Assembly (NCBI GenBank): GCA_028565635.1
Contig: JAOXYB010030842.1
Coordinates: 1-30,656 of the forward strand
DNA: 30,656 nucleotides
Source: Phoronis ovalis
Lineage: Eukaryota; Phoronida; Phoronidae
Direction of reading: 5' to 3'
Below, one piece after another: positions 20,632 through 30,656 of the stretch. The notes under the pieces were generated by a model, which saw only the letters and a program-made list of their open reading frames with translations, searched no databases and was not told the DNA's origin. How positions within the stretch are numbered: position 1 is the first letter of the stretch; each line of letters begins with the position of its first letter. A program made the translations under genes and the position numbers.

Positions 20632-23600
20632 ATACAAAGCTACATAACGGTAATCGGTATGTGATTTGCGAATATAAATCATGTCTGTACTACTCACTGT
20701 AGTTCGAAACCAAACTACTTAATTTAAAGAGGAGTATATGTGTTATGACTAACTCATGAAAATGTGTTCACACTGTTACAGTAAAGGAATTATCGACTTA
20801 TATTTTTTAAAAATTATCACTGTCCCTATATATATATGTATCGTTAGAATATCAAGTTATAGTTGTCAGACAGTGACATTACCCCCTTCTTCAGTTACTC
20901 AACTAGGCTGTATGGAAATTATGCTTAGGGATTATGATGAGACTGACCTCTTTTTTCTAACTAGTTAAATTCACAGCTATCAGCTTAGTATTCAGCACTC
21001 TTAGTATATTCTGTTGATTTTTTCCTGTACAGTATCTAGATAACTTAATAAAAGCTTCCACAACAGATCAGCATAAAATCCAAAATGCACCCTTGAAGGT
21101 TCATCAGCCATTGATTTTATACTATTGCGCATGCATGAAGGATAGTTGATCTGCGGCCCATTTGCATTAGATGGTGTCCAGGACCCTACAGACAACCCAT
21201 AAGCTGTCCATAGTAGGGTCATGCATGTAGGAATACTATTCGTATTGATAGAAAAAAAGAAGTGCTAATATGTTCATGGAACTGCTTTTGGTTCAAAACC
21301 TTAAAGATGGTGAAATACAGGGACTGCTAAAAACGAGTCGGATCAGCTTCGGTACAGATTTTGCATTGTGTGCTGCATGCAATGGCAGATTCAACCACAT
21401 TGCGATGACACAGTTTTCATTGGTGGCAGAAAGTCATGATATTAACTGGTTTTACTCTGTGCAATTTTAACATTACGACTGAAACAAGACATGTTGGCTG
21501 TAACTCTAAAACAGCCCAAGTATTAGACTAATGTTAGTAGGCTTTGTAATTTAAGATAATTTTTTTTCTCTAAAAAATTGTTTTCCTAAAAAATCATTCA
21601 AAAGATTTGTCTAAAAATTTAATGTAAACGACAAAATAATCTGGCAGTCTTAGCTTTGAATTTAAAGGAGAAAAATATATGGCACTCCTAGCTTTACATA
21701 GAAACATAAAACATACACATATGATACTGTATTCAACTTTAAGCATTATAAACAACTTTTGTAGGCAAAATTGGCAGAGAGCTTACCAATTTATTCTAGC
21801 AACTGTTTTATGTATTATAATTCATTTATTAAAAAACTCCAATCAATGCTTCTAACATAGACTGATGTCAGTCTACCTAAGTATGAACAAGGTTCCACAT
21901 TGAATAAACAGGAAGCAGATGTAGTTGCATCTCAGTAATCTTTCAAAGTCATTTTATGATATGACATGTTGAGTGTGTAAAGTTCGATTATCAAAGCGTG
22001 ACATAAGCGACTTGGTGATTTAAAAATATTACTGAAATTATAATGGACCAGGTAATAAAAATGCACCTATTCAAAGGGCAACTTAATTTCTGTCAGCATA
22101 TAGCAATTAGAATTACATTTTGACATACATCATAAGTCATTTGGCTCCTGAATTCCTCATGTAGGTGTGCATAATAATTTGGTTGTTCTGTCTTGTTTAC
22201 AGTAGTCCATTCCTCTTTATAGAGCTATCTCATAAAAATCTTTGTTGTTTTATCCTGGTTATCTTTTAAATACAATGATGGTAAGATAAGATTTTTACTT
22301 CCAGATGCAAATGTCATGTGATAGCAGCCCATTGTCTGTAGCATATAACACAAATTAATTATTTTTATGGAAACAATACATAATTTATATTATATATCTA
22401 GTTCAAGTTTATAGGAATGTTTCCCTTAACTATTTTAAACTAAAATACCTCTTTATAGAACATTTTCAAAGAATAGTATGTTATTCTCACTGGGAAAAAT
22501 ATGTTTGCAGATTGTCTTTTATTCATTATTTATATTCTCAGTTGTTGGGCCTCTTTATTAACTATATGTGCTTAATGTATTGTTATTTGACACAGTTAGT
22601 CTCGTTTATTTATATAAAAGTAATTGTAATTTATCAAAAAATAATTTTTTGTCAATCTAAAAACATGTTAAATAAGTTGCTTGAACCTTCCAAAGTTAAA
22701 AATTCACGGGGTATCCAACACTTTAATTTGAGTGCAGAAATGTCAATTTGACTAAAAATGCACTAATGCAACTCAAACTTTATCAAGTCTGAGCTCACTG
22801 ATAATGTTAATTTTCTAAAAAGAAATTTTAAGCTTTAAGCACTCAAGTACACTTTTATAGGTTTTTTATTTCGACCTATTTTGTTTGGGGTCAAAAATGT
22901 GACCTCAGGTAAACAAATATACCACAATATGTACATTAATATTGTCAGTTATGAAATATGACACACTCTTCACTGATTAATGCTTATCGTGATTTATGTG
23001 TTTAGGGAGAGTTGGAAGTGTAATACTTTGGAAATTTCTGACAAAAAAAGTTTCAGTCTGGTATAATATGAATTAAGGTTACACTGATAGGTCTATCAAA
23101 AGAAGAATTGATTAAACAACCTTATGTAATAACAACTTACATAAAGTACTGAGTCCACTGCTTAGACATTCTGAAGTTTTCAAAGAAGTATGTTATAACT
23201 GCAGTGATTTAACATGTTACTTTACCTAATTACACAGACTTGCGACGATGTACTATCAGATGTTGTTTTGTAATCCTGCAGACAGATTGCCCCTTTTTTG
23301 TGACGTTCCGTCTTGTTGTTTTTTTGCACTATGGTTGGCTTGTCGCCATCACCTACTATATGACAGCCATTGGCACCAGAACCTCCCTTGGGAATACCAA
23401 GAATTTTGTGTAATGACCCCGAATTTAATTTTATTTAGATACAACTGCATATATATTTACAATTCATCCAGAAGTGCAATAGTCATGGAATAACTGGCAG
23501 TTAGACTTATTTTCAAATATAGTAACAAAAACCTACCGCTGTTATGGACGTAGATCCAGCTGAGAAGTACAGAAAAGAAAAGGGACACAATTTAAAATCA

Positions 23601-26600
23601 AAAGTTATGAAAGTATAGATTTATTTGCCCACAATTCAATACCATTCTACATCATAATTTAAAGGAAATCGTCCAAATAAAAAGTACTGATGTAAGTCCA
23701 CTGTGTCATAAAATCACATCTGTAAGTCAGAACATTCTTTTGAACACAAAGGGAGACACAAAGTTGTTAGAACTAGAAAAAAATGACTGTTTAAGTAGTT
23801 CAGTTGAAACTCATAGATCCTTTCTTGGTTTACATCGAAATAAGTAAATTTAAACAAAACTGAAAGCAAGCAATGTATATGATTTCCTTTAGGAAACTCA
23901 TAAACTTTGGGACTCAACTTGTAATGGAAACGAGTCTGAGTCATTTTAATACTAGGAAACATTATAATGGGGAGTGATGTATCGAAACAGCTAAGGGTTT
24001 TTTACCTATAACTTATGTACCAACCTATATGACAAGTGTGCATCTTTATTACCAATTGGTGATTTTGTTTCATATTAATATAGCTACAACTGCATGTAAA
24101 TAAAAGTAGCATTGTTCAAATATATTTTTTCACATTCATATATAAAAATTGAAGGATATTATTGAACATTTTGACTGTAAAGCAGTAGTTTATAAATGTT
24201 TAGACTTTGTATTTTTACAGCTGAAAAAAGGTTGGAGTTTCAGATATCATCCCGAAACGCCAGGGAGTAATCTTTTCATAACATGTTGACTGTATACATT
24301 TTCCTGGGGGATTAGTTTTGTACTATATTGCCTGATCATGTTTTTGCTTATTTTTATACCTACAGCCTCTGCTGTTTGTATTTTTAAGTAGCCAGAGAAC
24401 ATGTGTAATTATATCTAAATGTCATCAACTGTTATAGCTCCAGAGAATGATTGGATATGTTTTATGAATGTCTAATTAATCAGGACTATAAACTTCTAAC
24501 AGCTTTTCATACATGCTTAAAAATACACACATTTCTACAGCTACCTATTCTATTGTATGTGCAAAGATTAAGTGTGGAAAATAGAATTCTATAGAGTATG
24601 TTGTACTGGCATCGGGACTGACATTGCAATTTCAGTTGCATCATTTTTAAAAAATCATTCCATAGAATAAGCTGTTCTAGGTACACAAGCTAAAGATGGC
24701 ATTTTTAAAGAGCATGGATGCATGACATATTTTACTTATTTTTGCAATAAATTTGTGGTGGTAATACAAGTGTACCAAAGGCTAGACATCCAAAAGTCAT
24801 GCATCGCAAAAAACCTTTAGCTAGGCACTTTTAATATTAAACTTTATTCCTAGCAAGGTATGCGTAACATTTCAGAAAATCAAGCTTCAAGGCTTCGTTT
24901 TGATTTTAGCTTTTGGCTGTCTCAACTAATTACCCACATTTCTACATATCTCTGTGGCTTCATAAATTTTACAACTCTCACTAGGTTAGTTGTAACATAG
25001 ATTGATGTTTCTTCTTTTGACCAGATGAAGCAGATGTTCTCCTATATTATTTTTTGGTGGGGATGTATACCTTAAGTTAAAATTTTGTATTTAAATTCTA
25101 TTATTTTTCAATATTTATTTTTGGAAAACTATCTGCTGGAGAAATTTAGCTTGCTTTTATACTTGTTAGTTTGAAAAATTGACATGCACTAGATTGCATA
25201 CTGTTCAAACTATTTTAAAGTTTTGATTGCTACAAGGTCTCTATAAATTGTATTGATTAGTTAGGGTCAGCATAAAGTAAGTACTCTGTGGATCTTTTTT
25301 CTGCCATATTCTTTGAAGTTTAGGCTAAGTTATCCTTGAGGTAAACAAATTTTTGATTCAAGCAATAAATAATCCAGTCTGCAATAAACAAAATCCAATA
25401 TTACTAAACACTGCATGTAGTCTGATTTCTTGAAATAATGTTCTTAGATTTGCAATTTAAAACAAATTCGTTTGTCAAAATTGCTAAATGTTTTTTTGAT
25501 GATGCCCAAAGTATTCTGAGTTGAGATAATTTTTCCTAAATGTTGCACATAAACATTTTTAAAGGTGTATTTGTACAGAATTGATAGGAAGAATATCTTC
25601 GTAATATACCTTTAATATTCAGGATTTTTTTCTTTAGTAGATGGGGTACCTGTTGAAATAAATTATTTTATGTAGACCTACATTTACAATTTGAAAAATA
25701 TAGCAGTGGTATGAAAAATAAAAAAGAAAGTACTGGGATTTTTTTCAAGGGGATTGTTTTGAACAATTTATCACCACTTGCCTTCTGTACTGGTTGTCAC
25801 CTATTATTGGTGTTGTGATAGTATTATGGTGGCTTCCCAATAGTGTACAGAAAATGTATTCAATTACACATGTTCAATATATATATATAATCACATGATT
25901 TTAGTCCGAATGAAATTGACGAAGACATAATGATATTTGCTTCTTGGGACAAGGCGCATCACCTACATTAAAGATTTAACAGCGCTGTTACAGAAGAGCT
26001 AACGAATGTTATTTGTGAACAGCTTTCAGATAGCCTGTTAGCCTGGTGTTGTCTACTTTGTTTGTGCCCTCCATATATGGGGATTATCTGTACACAGACC
26101 TGACTGAAGTGAAGTGGAAATCTGAAGCATACTTCACATTTGTCAGCATCTGTTATAGTAGAGAGTGAGATAAGCAATAATATGCCAATTACTGTTTGTG
26201 TTATAATTAGGTCTAGAGAGATGTTCTGTTACTATAGATATTACTATAATATATGTACAGACCTATTAGTCTCCACCGCAAACTATATATCTTCCAAAAT
26301 TACGAAAAGTAGAACTGTTTAGAACCACATTAGTGATCCAGAAAAAATATCTAGTTTTGCTGTTTTACCGACTATCTATTTTAGAAAATAACACATTTTA
26401 ACCAAAAAAATTAAAACCAGTCCGAGACACTGATTTTGAAATCTGTAATAATTCACATTTGCACAGTTGCTCATGTTTACTTTCATATCAGCATAATTGT
26501 AAACATCAAACTTACAAAAAATATGTAATATTGCTGCAGGTACACAACTTTGAAAATAAGATGGAACATACTTTTTAAAGAAAAATTGAGTAATTGAGTT

Positions 26601-29600
26601 GAAGCTCAGCCTACCACAGTTACTGAACATGTTGTAAATAGAACTATGCTTTCCCAGTGTTCTCTCCAGATAAAAAAAAAAAATTAACATGAGCGACGAG
26701 AATTTTGTCAAATACAGCATGTTATTGACACCCGAGTTTGATCTGGAGTGAATCTAGATGTGGTCATTTCATTTGCAAACTTTGATTTCAGTCTATGCTT
26801 TTTCCACATTTCTGAATGTCAGTTTATTTTGAATACAAAAAGTCTCCAGTAATGCAATAATAGCTAAATTTACCATGATACTGGAAAATGTCAGCTATGA
26901 GAAAATAGTCTAGGATGGGCTGATTTAAAAATCGCATCTTTAAAATTCAAGAAGATAACAAAGAATATTAAATTTTAGATAGAAATCCTTTACAGTGATC
27001 TTGCTGTATGTCCTTGTAGTTCAGGGCATCTACCTAACAAAGTGATTAATGCTTTATCTACGGTATATACATCTTTTGGGCTGTTGCTGACATAAAAAAT
27101 ATCAATGGGCCAGGATATGTACATCACCATATTTTGTTAGAATGCTGTAAATTTCATGTAGATGTTATAAATATCTTGAACAGTAGACAACATTGTAAAT
27201 TGTTGAACTGCCTGTTTAAAACAGATGTTGCTTCTAGCTTCTGTTTTGGTCATCAAAGAATTATACTAGGAACTTCTTGGATATGTAAATCCTGTGCTCT
27301 GAGTGCTCATTTACATGTAAATAGATTCATAAATTTTGGTAGCCTTCTTTCCCCCCCCCCCCCCCGGCTTTCTTTGTTAGAATTAATGAAATGGATTCCC
27401 CACAAAAGTTGCTAAATGGCCCCCTGGTTATCAATTGGGAATTTTGAAATACATCTGATAGTTTCTGATATGTGGGATACATTTTTATAGAATACTATAT
27501 GATAATGAGTTGATTGACTTGATTGTATTGATAAACCTTATACTAATAATGCATACTAGTTTAAATTTAAGTGAACATCGTGTCTACTTTTTGTGAATTT
27601 ATAATGATGCAAAAAAATCCATAAAATTGAAATCACGCACTAAAATCTTCTCCGGTGTCTATTCAATACTTTTGTATTAAGACTCCAGAATGAATCAGTA
27701 ACTTATGTTTGCCCTTGTGGAACATATATCACATGTAGTATATAGAATATATAAATGGCTGTGTCCTCTCTATGTGCTAGTGCAAATACATACATACACA
27801 TTTACCTGTACATAGTATATAGCAGAAGCTATGCCTGGCATGTAACAGGATCTATATTTGAATATGCACAGATGTTCAGTTCAGTTCAGGGCTTATTCCA
27901 AGTAAGATAGTATACATATCTCACATATGCAGATCTACCCAGGAGTCTCCAGGTTTTTTGTTAGAAATTCTTTACTTACATATATAAATTACATTATATT
28001 GCATAATGAAACCTATTAACCTCCTGGGGATTAAGATCATTGAGAGTTGGCATCTATGCATATGTACTTATTTGTTGTAAGAGATCTGTTTTATAATCAT
28101 ATATATTCAAACTGACATTACTATAGTATACCTGTTCTATCTGCTTAAAAATTGTTGTTTTTAATTTTTTTGAGGAACAATCATAACATGGATTTAGAAG
28201 ATATTTCAAAACTTCAAGAATTAAAGAAAAACACAACTTTGTGGTTTTACTGCATATGTTGTGGCCATGTAATGTAAACATTATGACCCATACAAGATAA
28301 AGACAGTGTTTTGGCATATTTTGTTGTCATCTCAAGTGTCCTGGTCTGCTTTAGAACAAATACATGCTGATGCTGATACATTGCATTTACCAGGCTTTGA
28401 ATGGCAATAGCAGAAGCAACAAATTAAGATTATCATAATTAGAAAAAATAACTGCTTGTGTGCACATCAAATGGTGAACTCCGTAGCACATCAAAATTTC
28501 ACATATGTTGTGTATGGCATAAGTACACCCCTTATAACATTCATCCAAAATAAAATAAAGCAATATACTGGAGCAATTATCTGTTAATGCGATATAGATC
28601 AGATCATATATCTGGTTTAACTATCGTAATATGTTTTGAAAACATTTTTGTAAAAAAACAATCACAAAAATAAGGAAATTGAAATAAACGATAGAGAAAT
28701 GTTGAATGATGAAACCAAAGAGTAAGGACAAATATAATAAATAGAAATATTTTAAATATGCCATTGTTCAGGTGTTTGTTCAAAAGTAAATAAGTTTGCT
28801 GAGTAGACCAGACTTTAAATGTTTGCTACATTTATTTCTGAAGTACGATGAATAATTCTGGTAACAGGATGCCCCTTTATCAAACATGCTGTCAAGTGCA
28901 TGTTTGTGTGGTTACCATAGGTGTAATAATGTCCATCAAAAAAAGAATTTGAACACTTCTTTATTAAGACAAGTGTGCTCAGTGTAACCAATAAATAAGT
29001 GTTGGTGCTGAATTGGCATTTTGTGTATTCCCAAAGTATCTTCAAAGTACTTGTGAATTGGTTTACATTTGAGTTGAATTTCTTACAAAATATAGGGATG
29101 TTGCTGAATGGAAGAATACTGCTGATTATACTAAAATTAAAATTGGCACATTTTTTAAATAAGCATATTTTTGGTTTGGGCACATTTTAAAAGATGTATG
29201 TTTTTATTTACGAAGCGGTTGTCTCTAATCATCTACCCTTTATAAGAAGATCTTGAAGACATTATTAATATGTAAGAAAAAAAATATTATCCAGAGAATG
29301 AATATTTCACAAATCCAGAGCATCCTTAGTTAAGTTGTTGAAGCACATAATCCTTGTGGTCAGGGATTGCTTATATATTAAATTAGCTGCCCACAAATTA
29401 AACAGGCAGATCTGGAAAAATCATTACACAGTATAACCAGTACAGAGACATAGTTTTTCTGCTTTCTGTCATTACTTTAATTGCGAAACACATGAAAACA
29501 TGTAAAAAACATAATGGTTTAATTATATTAGATTTATACTTAACAGTTGGCTCTATTCCTTATTCCTAAACTTGTCTTTTAACTGAGTTACTATAAGTTC

Positions 29601-30656
29601 TATGAAAAATTACATGGAAGCACTAAGGATACCTTTAATTTAATTAATGTTTGATTAAAACTATAAATGTGATTTGCAGAGCTGGTGTCTAGGTAATGTC
29701 GGATTTTTCATGAAAATTTATCACAAATGCATTCTATCGTGACAAGATTCTGCTGTTGTATAATAAATCAATACCAAAAAAATTCTTAAAACAATCCCAA
29801 AATCTGTCAAAAGTTGGACTTAGGAATATGGTACAACTGCCATGAAATCGGGTACAGTTTTACTTCAAAGGGACAGTAACTTCATATCTGTTATATTGAC
29901 GGGATTTAGTTTTAGAAGATTTTGGAACAATTTTGTGGTATAAATCAATGCAGAAAGCTATGAAGAAATGGGTACTCCCAGTCCTGACATGAGATATGAC
30001 AGCAGTGTAACCTTCAGTGTAGGTAGATAGTCCGAATAAAACGTCCAACGCTTATAACATTTCTCCTGACAGCTTCCGTCAGTTACTCAGTTAATATTTG
30101 CATTTCCTGTTTACACATTGAAAACCTTCAGTTTAAAGTTAGCAATGCAAAAGCTACCCTGTTTTTCTGTCAATAAATTATGTCTAAATGTTTGATTGCT
30201 TTACAGTGTAAAAAACACATGAATGAACTGATGGTCCGTATTTTTAGAAACAAGATTTAATATTTAGCCATTTTGAAAGACATCAACTGTTTTTTCTATA
30301 AAACCACCTCCATGGTCATTAACACCAGGCAATACTTATATGTTGACATTCAAGATAATCTTAATGCCTTGATGTGTTTGGCACTGCTTGGAAGGTCATC
30401 AGTTGCTTATACCCAGCAGTCATCATACAAAAGTGTTTTTTTAATTACTTATATTTTGTAGGACAACATTGGCTCTTAATTATTTTTGATTGTTAATTGT
30501 TCTGTGTGTATAATTATTCTGAAATAACTAAACTTTGAAATTCTTTACATTGTATACTGTTTATGACCCTGTGTAAATTTTGTTTTCTTTTTGGGATCAT
30601 TGGGACAGCCCCAACACAAATGGTAGAATTTTAATATAAACATGCCTCAAATACTG
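20632..30656. other. About 10 kb without a recognisable gene
   Basis: AT-rich sequence in which all ORFs are short (at most 122 codons) with no family motif, no consistent splice chain and no clear transposon. Notable simple tracts are a run of 15 C at 27351-27365, an A run near 26675-26690 and TA repeats near 25880. It may be intergenic, or intron or long UTR of a gene outside the window. Confidence 0.6.
27351..27365. repeat. Homopolymer of 15 C
   Basis: Uninterrupted C run in otherwise AT-rich sequence. Its length is likely to vary between individuals and reads. Confidence 0.9.

Noticed and set aside
20374-20697. ORFs on both strands crossing the N run
   Set aside because: They exist only because N was translated through; the flanks are a duplicated assembly edge.
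28815-29183. 122-codon minus-strand ORF in the right part
   Set aside because: Composition is typical of AT-rich noncoding DNA, with no domain, signal or partner exon.

Overview
The window comes from an intron-rich, AT-rich metazoan nuclear genome. Coding sequence is split into many short exons with GT/AG boundaries, immunoglobulin domains sit one per symmetric phase 1-1 exon, there is a synaptic-vesicle-2-like transporter, and a decayed non-LTR retrotransposon lies in an intron. The gene content suits an invertebrate, but I cannot name the phylum from sequence alone. All gene models below were built by hand-splicing the exons and checking reading phase across each junction.

Left part (1-16422, + strand): two head-to-tail paralogues of a receptor with a tyrosine-kinase-like domain. 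Gene 1 (160-3173) enters from the left edge. Only its last six kinase exons are inside. Gene 2 (5169-16422) appears complete: a signal-peptide exon, six Ig-domain exons (6908-11458), a transmembrane exon (11817-11926), a short cytoplasmic linker and seven kinase exons (12814-16422), for about 960 residues. The domain is kinase-like but looks catalytically compromised. In gene 2 the ATP-binding lysine is Thr, the alpha-C glutamate is Gln, the glycine loop is damaged and HRD is HGD. Gene 1 shares the Gln and HGD changes. Both have an activation segment about 11 residues shorter than in FGFR-type kinases, without the usual tyrosines. The receptors are therefore best described as predicted Ig-domain receptor pseudokinases (or very unusual kinases) that have expanded in tandem.

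The Ig region has its own history. Exons 3-4 and 5-6 form an A-B-A-B series, pointing to duplication of a two-domain unit, and a dead copy of an A-type exon (stop at the Ig cysteine, lost splice donor) lies in the intron between exons 3 and 4. Introns of gene 2 also hold an antisense reverse-transcriptase fossil (about 7430-7870) and a 375-bp element with imperfect terminal inverted repeats (10736-11110).

Middle (17591-19633, - strand): a complete three-exon gene for a 511-residue MFS transporter of the SV2/SVOP type, convergent with gene 2. A perfect 14-bp inverted repeat and a cluster of promoter-like motifs lie upstream of it. At 20455-20554 there is a 100-N assembly gap with the same 77 bp on both sides, probably an unmerged overlap.

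Right part (20632-30656): about 10 kb of AT-rich sequence in which I recognise no gene, only short ORFs without family resemblance. It could be intergenic, or intron or UTR of a gene outside the window.
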